64,000 nucleotides of DNA from Aradus depressus (taxonomy: Eukaryota > Arthropoda > Insecta > Hemiptera > Aradidae): the NCBI GenBank assembly GCA_963662175.1, contig OY759224.1:10280550-10344549 (forward strand), in the 5' to 3' direction. Shown here one piece after another: positions 11,361-22,612 of the stretch. The translations under genes were made by a program, and so were the position numbers. Under the pieces are notes generated by a model. The model worked only from the letters and a program-made list of their open reading frames with translations. It ran no database searches and was not told the origin of the DNA. The first letter of the stretch is position 1, and every line of letters begins with the position of its first letter.

Positions 11361-12170
11361 ACAGTAAAACTACTCTTTAAGGACACCTCTCCTTACGGAC
11401 AATGTTGCGATGTTCCGGCCCGAAGTGTATGAAAACATTGTATTTTTACCCCCCTCGCAACGGATACCCCTCTAACGGACGCGGACAACCAATTTTTTGA
11501 CGTGAAAACGTCTATTCGCTCGTTAAGCACAGTGATAGCCGGTCAAACTTTCTTGTTACAAAATACCGTCAGATTTCAATCGATAATAACTACGAGACTA
11601 ATAATGCGATAACAACGGTTGAGGTCACAATGTATAAAGCATGTCTGTACGTGTTTGTTTTGCAGTGTTTGTTTTGCCTGTGACGTTATCGGGCAAGTGT
11701 GGGCGCCGGCGGATGATTGTTGCGAATTAGCGTTGTGTAAAATTAGAAATTAGTGTAGCGTGATAACGCATTTAGATAGGACGTTGATTCGGGTGTTATT
11801 GTAAAGAGCTTGAGGAGCACTACTAGAACTCAAAGTGAAACAATAAAAATATTCGCCGAAATATATGTAAAAATCGGTATTAAATTGAAAATTGCAAAAA
11901 AAGTAAAGATGTCTCATATAAATCGTAAATAAGCGCGGAATTATAGAAAACCCAAATCAGAGGAAAGCTCGCATCAAAAGGAATTTAAAAAACCTAAAAA
12001 GTCTAGTGCCGAGCAAATGCAAGAGCTACGGCAGCATCGAAAAGAAAATAAAAAATTATTTTATCCCGAAGTTTTCACGGATAATCTATGGCGTGGACCT
12101 TGACTACGCCTTAATGTTTTTTTTTTTTTCATCAAGAGATAAATTTACCTCTCCTAAGCGGACACTTACA
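11361..12170. mobile_element. Possible pogo/Tigger-like element relic
   Basis: After a TA dinucleotide the sequence reads CAGTAAAACTACTC, then repeated CCTCTCCTTACGGAC and CCTCTAACGGACGC blocks. This resembles the ends of pogo/Tigger elements, where 'CTATAACGGAC'-like repeats are typical. An open stretch at about 11920-12100 encodes a lysine/glutamate-rich peptide without a clear CENP-B or DDE domain. A matching right-hand inverted repeat was not found, so the call rests on the left end only. Confidence 0.35.
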
Positions 12171-12524
12171 AATGAATTCATTTGAAAAAATGTAATTTTG
12201 AATGTTTTTTTATTATTCGTAGAATGTTTTTGAAACAGGCCATTTGATCCCTATTATTGAAAAGGAAATGGGTCCTTACAAGATGTGTTTACATTTCGTC
12301 TTCTCTCCTCCCTTCGGTTTTCCTAGAAACACGCGTCACTCTTATTGTTTGTTTTCCGGTCAAACCCCAAAACAACTCAGTCGTTATTTTACAGTGAAGT
12401 TGGTCCTCAAAATGACACCGCGTAAGTTCCTTACTTAAAAAAAAAAAAATCGAAGTCATTAATTATAACAACCTTCACTGTTATATCGTTCAAATTCACA
12501 GCGTCTTGTAAGTTCCCTCGTTTC

Positions 12525-13330
12525 ATGTATTTATTTCCCCAGTTATATGAAGCATAGGGGGAGTTATTAAAATCCGTCATGAATTCGATGTCGAGATTTC
12601 ATCGAAATTTCATTAATCCCAAACCATTGATTTCATATAATATATATATATATATAAAGTTCTGGATATACATATAAATTTTCTTATCAATAAATTTATT
12701 TTATCAAGAGTTATCTAGTTCACAGACACACACATAGCATTTTTTTTTCATATTATGAAAAAAAAATGCTATGTGTGTGTCTGTGAACTAGATAACTCTT
12801 GATAAAATAAATTTATTGATACGAAAATTTATATGTATATCCAGAACTTTATAAAGATGGCACCTACCAATTTTCAGCCGAATCGGCGGGTAGGAAGTGA
12901 GAGATTAGGGGGGCTTAACACAAACACGATTTTTTTTTTTTGTAAATTCAAACCCCTATAAGTCGACTCCTTTGTATGGTTTCGTAAAACAACTATTTAC
13001 AAATTTTAGTTTGTAGCTATGATGATGGTGTTTTCGTCACTTAGGTGTGAGGGGAGGGGTGCGTATGACGTAGTTAGTGCTATTTGAGGGTTCTATTTGT
13101 CTCCTGTTGAATATTTCATACCGCTTATCACAGTTTGTGCAATTTTCTCTACTATGACGTCACACACATTGCCGGTGATTCACTGACGCCTTTTTTTTTC
13201 ATATTTGGAATCAGGTATTCAAAAAACCTAAAGTTCCGTTCAAAACTCAGCATCGAATGTCTAATCGATTACATAACTTCCCCTATCGTGTAGCTGAGGA
13301 AGTTAGAAAAAAAATATTTACAATTTGTAA
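12525..13330. repeat. CTTCCCC-palindrome repeat family copy
   Basis: It begins with a CCCCAGTTATATGAAGCATAGGGG hairpin end and closes with ACATAACTTCCCCTATCG near 13270-13290. The middle contains a 200-bp near-perfect hairpin (annotated separately) made from two inverted copies of the family interior. A block with CACCGGTGATTCAC-type sequence occurs near 13170. Confidence 0.65.
12654..12853. repeat. 200-bp near-perfect palindrome
   Basis: The arms meet at a single central T at about 12753 (TTCATA-T-TATGAA), with almost no loop. Left landmarks AAAGTTCTGGATATACAT and CACAGACACACACATAGCAT are mirrored on the right with only one or two mismatches. Such a structure could extrude as a cruciform and is expected to be unstable. 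Confidence 0.92.
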
Positions 13331-13490
13331 TTTGTAGTATGACGTGAATTTTGTATAAAGAATGACGTATGTGGGGGAGGGGTGCGTATGACGCAGTTAG
13401 TGCTATTTGAGGGTTCTATTTGTCTCCTGTTGAATATTTCATACCGCTTATCACAGTTTGTGCAATTTTCTCCACTATGACGTCACTGGA
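13010..13490. repeat. Direct duplication of a TGACGTCA-rich block
   Basis: A block running from GTGAGGGGAGGGGTGCGTATGACG through TTTGAGGGTTCTATTTGTCTC and CACAGTTTGTGC to CTATGACGTCAC occurs at about 13049-13160 and again at about 13373-13485. The same block is found inverted at 36190-36300 and 36525-36640. The two copies here are almost identical. No coding potential. Confidence 0.75.
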
Positions 13491-14507
13491 GCAAGTTCAC
13501 TTACTTAATTATACCATCTCCCCTTGTCAACACGAAATTGGTTGTAGAGGAGGTCATATCGGCCGGGTTTCGAACCCGCTATCTTGAGATCACAGTAGGC
13601 TAGCACGCTATCACTACTCATCAATTAGGAAAATCTAAACAGTCCAGAATATTGTGAAGTATCATTTTAATGATGCACCGAAATTAAAATGCCGGACAGA
13701 TGAGTTCGATTTACGAGGAACCCAAATGAAATTTAGATCGGATTGACAGGAGACTATTTATATTATTTTCATTAAGCCAGCCACTTACAGGGCCATACAT
13801 CTTGTGTAAATAAGTCTTTCTAAGTCAAGAGTGTCCAATATCAGGTTATCAAATACCTTCGTCGTATTGGTCAATCTTGACTTGGATACATTTTGTGGTC
13901 GAATATCATGCCTAATTAGTCTTGGTAAAGGACTATCCTATAGTATAAGGAAGTGTTGTAATCTTGACATTTGTACTTAAGTGCGGCCCTTGAGGTCCAC
14001 ACGGCAAACTTCCCAGCATATCAATATCAATAATAATAATAATAATAATTGTTATTGTTTAAAGGGATCATCCCTATACAATGAAGTCAGTGACCATTAC
14101 ATTTACAATATTAACATAATAATGACACATATAAAGGAATATACATATATAAAGGAACCTTTAACAAACTAAATAAATAACATAAATAAATAAAATAAGT
14201 AATTACAAATTAATAATAATAATAATAATGTAACATAAACAGTAAATATGGAGTGGGGATGTAGGTATTGAATATCAATATAATATGGAAGTTGAAATAC
14301 ATTATTCGTTAACAATGAATGATCTAAGTTTCAGAGCGCTGATCAAATAATAGAAAATTTTTGAGATATCATTCTTATTATGGGCCAGGAGTAATGTATG
14401 AAAGTTGGATCGGTCTATACTGATACTGAGGCAGGAAGTGGCTTCTAATGGGGGACTATATCGGACAGTATCAATAATAATAATAATAACACAAATAAAA
14501 ACAGTTA
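13491..14507. other. Unclassified AT-rich stretch with AAT microsatellites
   Basis: AAT/TAA microsatellites occur near 14027-14050, 14208-14229 and 14469-14490. A short B-box-like stretch (GGTTTCGAACCC near 13565) sits beside GATCTTGAG.TCA..AG and may be a scrap of a SINE head. Otherwise nothing is supported. Confidence 0.4.
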
Positions 14508-14965
14508 AGTTTTAAAACCCCCGACACAATAAAATTGGGGGGGTGGAACGACGACGACACACCCCCTGCAAAAATCCTGATTTTATTTATTTAAATAATT
14601 TAAAAATACTTATTTTTTGGTTCAATAATTTTTGTTTACTGAAACCTTGGTGGGGGGGGCCTTGGGGAGGGAGGGGCTTGGCCTTATGAACATTTGAAGT
14701 CAAACTCCAAGTCTCTAGCTGTAATAGAGGCCGAGATCCCTACACAGGCTCTGATGAAACCTGAAGATCTTGAAAACGGCATACCCGATTTCCACCAAAC
14801 ATGGCTAAGAACCATCTCGCAAATACCAGTTTTTGAAACAAAAAAAAAAAACGCTTTGAAATCGGTTCAGCTGTCTTGGAGCTACGATGCCACAGACAGA
14901 CACACACACAGACAAAGGCTTCAAACTTATAACACCCCTCCTTTTGCGTCGGGGATTAAAAAGTA
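14508..14965. mobile_element. MITE with TTTAAAACCCCCGAC-type inverted ends
   Basis: The left end reads TTTTAAAACCCCCGACAC and the right end GCGTCGGGGATTAAAAAG, an inverted pair. The interior has a CACAGACAGACACACACA stretch and no transposase. It is a non-autonomous DNA-transposon-like element; the superfamily cannot be told because the target duplication is unclear. Confidence 0.55.
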
Positions 14966-15024
14966 GGCATTTTATTCATTTAATTGAATTTAATCTATTT
15001 ATTTTTTTTTAATATATAAAAACT

Positions 15025-15324
15025 ATGAGATGTTATTTGAAAGGAATTTCCGATATTTCAAAGTATCGATTGCCACCAGAACAAATTAGATCAGATAAAT
15101 CTTATTCAAGAAATTCTAAAATCCACTTTTTTCAGTCTTTTTGTTTAAACGAAAAAACGGCTGGACCTAATTTAATAAAATTTCTTTCGGATCATATTGA
15201 CATTGATACGCTTCGAGTGGCACAAGAGCGGAGCCGATATAATTTTTTATTCGCGAGATTTCATGCAGAAAAAATTGACCACGCACACATACTTTTTTTC
15301 AAAAATAGTGTAAAAATACTTTAG
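15025..15324 (+). CDS. Unrecognised 99-codon ORF
   Basis: The ORF starts at ATG and is not obviously low-complexity. The predicted product has mixed composition and a C-terminal half with alternating hydrophobic and charged residues (HIDIDTLRVAQERSRYNFLF). There is no signal peptide, membrane segment or motif that I know. It lies between a MITE and a CTTCCCC repeat, with no poly(A) signal or splice site that I would trust. It may be an exon-sized remnant of a transposon protein, a host exon or chance. Confidence 0.2.
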   Translation: MRCYLKGISDISKYRLPPEQIRSDKSYSRNSKIHFFQSFCLNEKTAGPNLIKFLSDHIDIDTLRVAQERSRYNFLFARFHAEKIDHAHILFFKNSVKIL

Positions 15325-15394
15325 TGACCTTGAAATAAAAAAAATACGTTGAAATTTTATTTTATTTTCGGAACCATTACAATAACTTTCCTAA

Positions 15395-16222
15395 ATGCTG
15401 GGAAGTTATAAAAAAATTATCAGTGAATCACCGGATATGTACATCCCCAGGACGAATTAATCAATTAATTTTTCGCTTCCCCTCAAAAACTTGTCGAACG
15501 TTTGGGCTAAATATCAATAGTTGTCTTAAATAGGGACTCAATCCTCTTACTCGATAAATTAATTACATTGGCAGTTATTAGAGTTATTGTGTCTTCACCC
15601 CAATCCCCCCTTCCCTTGGGTCGATTTGGATGAAAGCCAATAACTGTTGTCCTTTGGTGGTTCTGGATATACATATAAAATTTCGTATCTATACATTCAT
15701 TCTATCGGGAGTTATCGTGTTCACAGGACACACACACTCAGAGAGATAGAGGGCGCCGGTAGCTCAGTGGAATGCGTGCTTGACTTCTGAGCTCAAGGTA
15801 GTGGGTTCGTAGCCCGACCGAGGCCCTTAGTTTATTTTATCTGGGAGGTAGAATAAACTTAAGCACGCCGTCCTTCGGATGGGACGTTAAGCGATGGTCC
15901 CGAGCCTGTGCGATGTCAGGTACTCGTTAAAGACCCCTACCCTAGATGAATACAAATTTAGGGTGGGCAAAATTTAGGACTCCCACAGTAGAGTCGGGCT
16001 CATGTCCACCAGAGTGACGAAAGAGCGCTCTGGTAGTAGGCGATATGACCTCGTAGTTAAAGCCCGGGCATGAGTCATAAAACCTAACCTAACCTCAGAG
16101 AGATAGAAATATATATATTTTTTTTATTCATTTTTGGAATCAGGAATTCGGGAAACTCTAATTACGGCGAAAACTCAACTTCGAATTTCTTACCGATTAT
16201 ATAACATCCCCTATACAATATA
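15395..16222. repeat. CTTCCCC-palindrome repeat copy, split by a SINE
   Basis: Family blocks lie on both sides of the SINE at 15751-16093: CGGTGATTCACC-like and TCTATCGGGAGTTATCGTG on the left, then GAATCAGGAATTCGG, AAAACTCAACTTCGAA and ATATAACATCCCCTATAC on the right. The SINE target duplication proves that the two parts were once continuous. Confidence 0.7.
15751..16093 (+). mobile_element. Full-length SINE with 14-bp target duplication
   Basis: Flanked by CTCAGAGAGATAGA (15737-15750 and 16094-16107). The head GGCGCCGGTAGCTCAGTGGAATGC carries box A and the tail ends AACCTAACCTAAC. The copy is close in sequence to 4575-4915, which suggests recent activity. It interrupts a CTTCCCC-family repeat. 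Confidence 0.93.
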
Positions 16223-16445
16223 TTGCTGACATCTTTGCTTTCCAGTATATTTGAAAGATAGTGGAAACGTTTCGGAGAGCAAAAAATTGTTTGATTCTTG
16301 TATTTTTTTTCTTTTTTTTAAGTTCCATATATTTTATTTTATTATGCATATTTACAATCGGTACAGACAGACCATAAGTAAATTCGATGACAATAGGTAA
16401 TGTTAACTAAATACAAGAGAAAAAAAATAAATAAATAAATAATTT

Positions 16446-16709
16446 AGAAGGAATTCGAGATTCTGTCGTATAAATGAAAATTTCAAAATTTCCAATTTCA
16501 ACGTTTTCAAAACTATTTATTTTCTTTTTCAGGGCCTTATAATGACTTGAGTGGATGTGTGGAGTGACGGTGTTGTGAGTTTGAGTCCAGTATAATCCAC
16601 TCAAGTCATTATAAGGCCAAGAAGAAGGAAATAAATAGTTTTCCAAACGTTGGCTAAATTTTGAATTTTTTATTTAGACGGCACGGCAGAACCTCGAATT
16701 CCTTCTACA
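16446..16709. repeat. 264-bp imperfect foldback
   Basis: The outer ends AGAAGGAATTCGAG and CTCGAATTCCTTCT are inverted copies. Inside, GGCCTTATAATGACTTGAGTGG and its complement lie close to a loop of about 40 bp. The arms diverge in the AT-rich middle. It is probably a MITE or foldback element. Confidence 0.75.
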
Positions 16710-16939
16710 TTGAAAAGATACTGTCGACTCTATTAATCATTATAAAATAAATAATATTATTAAAAAAATTAATAAAAACAAAATAATAATAATAATAATA
16801 ATGTCTCCGTGAAGTCATAAAGAATATGCACAAAATAATAACTTGTGAATGAGAAAATAATTACAACGATAATAATAAAAAATAAAATAAAATAAAATAA
16901 TACAGTAATAATAATCAGAAGAAGAAGAACAAGAATATA

Positions 16940-17118
16940 AAAAGCGTAGGGCTTTAGTTGCATGGTCTCACCATGGTTTGCGGGTTCGAATCCCGTCCGG
17001 GAGTGAGTTTTATTTCGTAGATAGAACTCCCTCCCGGGGCCATGGATGTCGTAAAAATAACTAAATAATAACACATATATGGCTAAATGGTGTCTGCCGA
17101 GGCCAAAAAAAAAAAAAA
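16940..17118 (+). mobile_element. Second tRNA-like SINE family, with A-rich tail
   Basis: The sequence contains a perfect pol III box B (GGTTCGAATCC, 16983-16993) just downstream of TGGTCTCACCATGGTTTGC. It ends in a run of A after GTGTCTGCCGAGGCC. A second copy of the head lies at 41097-41198 in reverse. It shares no body with the CCTAA-tailed SINE, so it is a separate family. Confidence 0.6.
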
Positions 17119-17642
17119 ATTAGGTTAAAAAAAATATATATATAATAAATACGTACATAAAAAAAAAAATCAATAATAATATAATAATATGAATCCAAAT
17201 AAAAATATTTAAAAAATAAATATATATAATTATAAAATTATTATGGTTCTTGTATTAGAAAAATTCCTTCATATCTTCCCTTTAACAAACTTTTTTTTTG
17301 TTCTGGGGAAGTGCAAGGTTTATGGAATCCTCTAAATATAAAATGAGATAGGATTACCAGAAAATTTAGAGAGCAGGGAATAAACCAAGGTGGAAAATTC
17401 GAGGGTTTTGCTGGGAAAAACTCACAACTGATTTCCAGGGAAATGAAAAGAGTTCAGGTGAGGGCTTCTAGGAACCTCGGAAAATATCTCAAGCCGGCTT
17501 AAGCCAACTCAGCAGGACTCTAACCACTGGACCATCCCAGAAGAAATAAGGGCTTAAACATTAATCGGATTCTTTTGGCAAACTATTCACTGTCGCTCTT
17601 TGGTGGACTGTGTCTTAAGATTATATCTTATGTTGTGATGTT
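17119..17642. other. Unclassified stretch
   Basis: AT-rich at first, then about 300 bp of mixed composition without ORFs or known repeat blocks. Nothing is supported. Confidence 0.4.
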
Positions 17643-17732
17643 AGAGATAGAACGTCGGGTTCATGTCCACCAGTGAAAGAACAATCTGGTTGTAGGCGAT
17701 ATGACATAGTACTTAAAGCCCGGCATCATTCA
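17643..17732 (+). mobile_element. SINE tail fragment
   Basis: GTCGGGTTCATGTCCACCAG, then GTAGGCGATATGACATAGTA and AAAGCCCGGCAT match the SINE tail. Head and body are absent. Confidence 0.65.
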
Positions 17733-17921
17733 CAAACAACGGAATAAAGAGCAATCAAGTAAACCAAGAGTACAATAAATAATAAATATTTCGAATCAAA
17801 ATACATAACTATCTGAATTGACTAAATACATATAAAGCTGTCGGTGAATCACAATGTTGTTCTCAGGTTCACTTTATGTATACATAGAATATATACATAC
17901 ATATTTTGTATTACAATAGGG

Positions 17922-18176
17922 CCCTTTCGTCACTCTGGTGGACATGAGCCCAACTCTACTATGAGAGTCCTGAATTTTGCCTATCCTAAGGTCTTTAACG
18001 AGTATCTGACATCGTACAAGCTCAGGATCATTGCTTAATGTTCCATCCGAAGGACGGCGTGCTTAAGTTTATTTTACTTCTCAGATAAAATAAACTAAGG
18101 GCCTCGGCCGAGTTTCGATCCCGCGATCTTGAGCTCAGTAAGCAAGCACGCATACCACATAGTTACCAGCGCCCTC
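17922..18176 (-). mobile_element. SINE without its 3' tail
   Basis: Reverse-oriented SINE from CTTTCGTCACTCTGGTGG to the head (ACCAGCGCCCTC). The box B equivalent reads AGTTTCGATCCCG. The last ~60 bp of the tail are missing. Confidence 0.85.
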
Positions 18177-18219
18177 AAAAATATAATTTTATAAATATAA
18201 AAAATATAAATTGTGATAA

Positions 18220-18300
18220 ACCTTGAGCATGCCGTCCTTCAGACTGACGTTACGAGATGATCCCATGGCTGTACGATGCCAGAAACTCGTTGAAGACTGA
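18220..18300 (+). mobile_element. SINE body scrap
   Basis: GAGCATGCCGTCCTTCAGAC, GATGATCCCATGGCTGTACG and GAAACTCGTTGAAGAC match the SINE body with many changes. It sits just beyond an inverted SINE, so this is another pair of facing copies. Confidence 0.6.
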
Positions 18301-18580
18301 AATAATTGCCGTTGTAATGAATATATCGTCACAAAATTTCATATATGAAGTCAAAACCCAATGAGGACATAACTTGTCAAATTTTAAGGTTCAGGGGAGG
18401 GGGCTCATTTCAAAAACCCTAAAAACTGCTGTAATGAATTTATCGACACTCAATTTACTAAGTGGTAACTGAACTCTATACAAAAGATTCTTTAAGAGGT
18501 CAATGACCAGAAAAAAAAAAAAAAAAAAAAAATGGCGAAATTTTACTAGGAATTAGTTCACCCGCTATTTGTAAAAATTT
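18301..18580. repeat. CTTCCCC-family interior fragment
   Basis: Blocks such as TAATTGCCGTTGTAATGAAT, CACAAAATTTCATATATGAA and CAAAACCCAATGAG match the family interior seen at 47390-47460 and 49640-49690. A run of A interrupts it near 18512-18531. Neither hairpin end is present. Confidence 0.5.
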
Positions 18581-18726
18581 AGTCCGGTGATGAAGATAAG
18601 CCCTTCAGAATGTAACATGGAATGGAATAACATTATATAAGTGTCATCCCTCCCACTGAAAAGAACATGATGCCGACCAAAGTTTGAGTAGTTGGTCATA
18701 AACACAAATTATGCAAAGAAACTAGA

Positions 18727-19076
18727 GGGGTTAGGTTAAGTTTTATGATTCATGCCCGGGCTTTAACTACGAGGTCATATCGCCTACTACCAGAGCGCTC
18801 TATCGTCACTCTGGTGGACATGAGCCCGACTCTACTGTGGGAGTCCTAAATTTTGCCTATCCTAAATTTTTTATTCACCTAGGGCAGGGGTCTTTAACGA
18901 GTACCTGACATCGTACAGGCTCGGGACCATCGCTTAACGTCCCATCCGAAGGACGGCGTGCTTAAGTTTATTTTTACCTCTCAGATAAAATAAACTAAGG
19001 GCCTCGGTCGGGCTACGAACCCACAACCTTGAGCTCAGAAGTCAAGCACGCATACCACTGAGCTACCGGCGCCCCC
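18727..19076 (-). mobile_element. Full-length SINE with 15-bp target duplication
   Basis: Flanked by TGCAAAGAAACTAGA (18712-18726 and 19077-19091). In its own sense it starts at the tRNA-like head on the right (box A complement CCACTGAGCTACC, near 19056-19068) and ends leftwards in the CCTAA-type tail. It is among the best preserved copies. Confidence 0.93.
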
Positions 19077-19091
19077 TGCAAAGAAACTAGA

Positions 19092-19541
19092 TACATTTAA
19101 AATGTGCAATGTACATTGGTATACAGTATTATATAATGATGTTATGTAATAGTAATAAATATAAATAATATAGTAATATATAATAATATTATATTAATAC
19201 TTATTATTTTTGATCCTTAATATTTTACACCATAGAATCCTCACCCAGGAATCTTCGACTTTCTGCATGTGGATATTTCTCTCCATGTCTTCTCCAAAAC
19301 AGGTCTTTACATACTAGAATGCCTGAAACATATATAGAAGTTAGCAACACTAAACATGGAGTGCGGGACTACACACCAGCAGGACACGAGGAAGAAGAAT
19401 GATTTGAATGGGAAATTCTACAAAAAAGGAAAAAAAAGTAGAAGACAATTAGAAAATGTCAGTAGGAAGTTATACAACAAGTTGCCCTTTGAGAAATTTG
19501 AACTTTAAAGGCTTTGTAAATCAGGTAGTGGGTTAGCTAAC
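19092..19541. other. AT-rich flank of the LTR element array
   Basis: No ORF or repeat block is recognised. The last bases before the LTR (GGTTAGCTAAC) do not match the bases that follow the last LTR at 31898. Confidence 0.4.
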
Positions 19542-21189
19542 TGAAGGGCTTCTTGTTCTCCTTCTTTATATTAATAATAAAATAAATCATATTTGACTGA
19601 TTTTAAATTTTGATGAAGTTAATTTACTAAAAAAATGAATTATAAATTGATTAATGGAGTGAAGCTCCCAAGGAAAAACTATGTCATAAATAACTCTACC
19701 AAAAATTTTACAATTACGTTAATTGTACCAATCCAAAAAGAAAATCAAATTATGTTTCCCGAGTAAAAAATGCATTATTACTTCTTCTGTCCCGATTAAT
19801 TGGTACATACCTCTAAGGCGTAGTCCGTGGGGCCCCATGAGTTTCGAAATTTGAATTTCGTTGAGAGAGATTTGGGGAAATTAAAAGAAATTAAAACATG
19901 GTTATAAATAAATTGGCTTTACTAAAATAAATTTTATGACTTTGAAAAATTGAAGTGGCCATATTGAAAAATTTATATACAAAAATGGATACTACCTTGT
20001 GACGTCACACTTGAAACATATATACAATAAATTTTACTTTTTAACATAAAAATTGGAGTCCACACTCTCTCCACATCCCTTCAATCTTTTACCGGTCACT
20101 TTTACTCACTTTTAATTGTTTACTCACTACTTTTCACACATTTCAACAAAAAAAACAGAGACCAGTCTCTCAACGGTTCCACCTCTACCAGAACCCAGCA
20201 TAGACTGCCCAAACTGCCTCCGCACGGAATTATGGGTAGCAAATTCGAGTTTCTTTTTTCTGTTGTCTCTTGTTTTACTTCTAAATATTAATATTTTTTG
20301 GTGTTTTCTCTCCTTTCTTCCGTTTCTTCTCTTTTCTAAATTGTCATCTTAATTTTCTGTAACTTTTCTTTTTAATTTTGCCTTCTTCATTTCTCGAAAA
20401 CAGTGTTTAAAGTTTGTGGTATACACTTTCGGATCACTTGTATTATTTCAGATGGGATCCGGCCTAGTTGATTCGATGTATTTTAGAACTGACCGTTTCT
20501 TCAAAATTTACTACTGGCTTTTCTTTCTGATGTGGGCAGTTTTTCTCTTCTTTTTCTTCTTTAATCTTTTCTTAATAATTAACTGTCTTTTCCTAAAAAT
20601 TTTCACAACCTTCTACCGACTCGTTTTTTAATTATTGACCTTTTCTTAATTTTGCTTATAATTTCCTGAAATTTTCTTCATTCCTTCTTCTTTTAGCTGT
20701 TTCATTTTGTTCCTGGGTGCTAAATTAATCCCTTCTGAAAATTTAGTTTCCTTTTGAAGTCGGTGGATCTTGTAATTATTATTTAAAATGTTTGTTGATA
20801 ACTGTAAGGTTAGGCCTTCAGCCACCTTTACTTCCTTTTAAAGTTATTCTTACTTTCTTCTTAAACTTGTTTTGTTCTTCAGATTTCCATTTTCTTTTCT
20901 TCTTTCTTAATTTTCTTTCTTCTTTTACTTTGATTTCGTCTTCTAAATGGGTTTAATATAAATGTATCGTTGCTAATAAATCCGTTGCCTTGGCAACGGG
21001 CTTGTTTATATTACATTGCCTTCTCCTATTTTTTCTGGAACGAAAATTGTGTTTCTAGAATCACAATTTTTGTTCCAAAGGTTCCCTCTTCATCTGTTTT
21101 ATCCTGGTCCTTTTTCCGCCTTCATCCACTCCTGTCGTCCTCCAATTGGTCGTCGTGAACCGGCACTTTTGGGTGTCTCTACGCTCACA
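19542..21189 (-). repeat. LTR copy 1 (3' LTR of array in minus sense)
   Basis: It is 1648 bp. It differs from copies 2 and 3 by only a few bases, for example TTTACTTCC where both others have TTTTCTTCC near 20828. Both strands are pyrimidine/purine biased; the plus strand is rich in TTCTTC. Plus-strand ORFs inside it recur in all copies but look like shadows of low-complexity sequence. Confidence 0.88.
20982..20999. promoter_or_regulatory. X-box-like palindrome in LTR 1
   Basis: CCGTTGCC-TT-GGCAACGG is a perfect 8+8 inverted repeat with a 2-base centre. RFX-family factors bind X-boxes of the form GTTGCC-(1-3 nt)-GGCAAC, so this is a candidate site. In minus-strand sense it lies about 190 bp into the LTR, that is, in the presumed U3 region. 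A CCAATTGG motif lies even closer to the LTR start. Confidence 0.45.
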
Positions 21190-22612
21190 AACCACCTCAA
21201 CAAAAATTCATCTCGCACCTGTCACTTCACTTCATTCCCCACTGTCATTTACAACAAATTTACATTAAACAAAAAAAATTCTTTACACACTAATTATAAA
21301 CTGAGCTCAGTCCTTTACAATTTGGACGAGCGGAAGACAAATAAAATTGTCTTTTAAATTTCATATATAAAAAAAATGTTGAACATATTATTACCTAAAT
21401 GCAAACTTTACTGTAATTAATATCCTTTGGACATATGTCCCAAAACAAACCAAATTTATATTTAATTATAATATTGCCGCTTCACCACTTAATATCTTTT
21501 CTTACTTTCCATCTTTCATTCTATCTTAATCTCAAAAAAAAATTTATATTCTACTTCAAATCATAAATAAAAAAAATAATAATTGGGTTGCTTTTCTAAA
21601 TTCAGTTCCTCATTCCTCATCATCATTTTCTAAATATTTCTTCACATATCTTTGGTTCAAATAAAATTCAACTTCCTATGACATCTTCTCAAGTTCCAAA
21701 TCCCCCCTTACAAAGTATAAATATTCCTTATCCTATTATTTCGACGTTACCTAGGCCTTCGCCCATTCCCTAACTCCTCCTATAGCTCAAAAAAAAAAAA
21801 AAAAAAAAACTTCAACTTCTTAATCTCAAAAAAAAAAAATCCCTAATAACTTCTTATATCATCGTAGATTATTATTCTCATATATCGTCGCAGAAAATGT
21901 GGATCCTCCCTTCCTTGGGTAGGCTATCTCACAAAAAATATAAATATCTAGCTATCTATTCTCTAATAGCTCTAACTTCCAAATAACTTCCTCAATATCT
22001 AAGTTTTCAGTAACGTCTGGTAAGTCTCAAAGAAAAAATTATCCCTATGCATTCCAATTATTTTATTATTAATCATATTATATCCCCTTTTATCTCAAAC
22101 AAACATATCTAGATGAAACTATTTATAAAATTCTTAATTCTTCCCGCGAATAATCATCATCTTTTCATTCTCTACCCTTAAAAAAAAATCGTCGACTCCG
22201 TATATATTAACTTGCCATCATATCCACTAATCTTCCATTTCCTACGGTCTTACATTTTTCATTAAATCCTAATTCAATTGTTACATATTTAGTTCAAAAC
22301 ACAAAAAAAAATTTATAATATAATTATTTTAAAGTAAACAAATTCCTACATACTATCGCGATCATCCACTCTTAATCCTTTTATACTAGCATACATTCCT
22401 CTAATCCTAAATTAACACATCTACACTATATACAAATAAAATCATAAAAAAATGCAAAATAATACAAAAACCCCTCCTGTGTATTGTGTAAGTTGAGTAA
22501 TGTAAAATGATTTCGTTTCTTAATGTTGTGTTGTCCGTACGGTGTAACATAAATGTATCAAATAAATCATAAATCCCCGTAATAATGTATGTTTTATGTG
22601 TATTAGCTTTGT

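Noticed and set aside
20116..20352. Membrane protein genes on the plus strand of the LTRs (also 25223-25459 and 30824-31060)
   Set aside because: They recur only because the LTR is repeated, are hydrophobic because of TTC-rich sequence, and run against the sense of the gag-like ORF.
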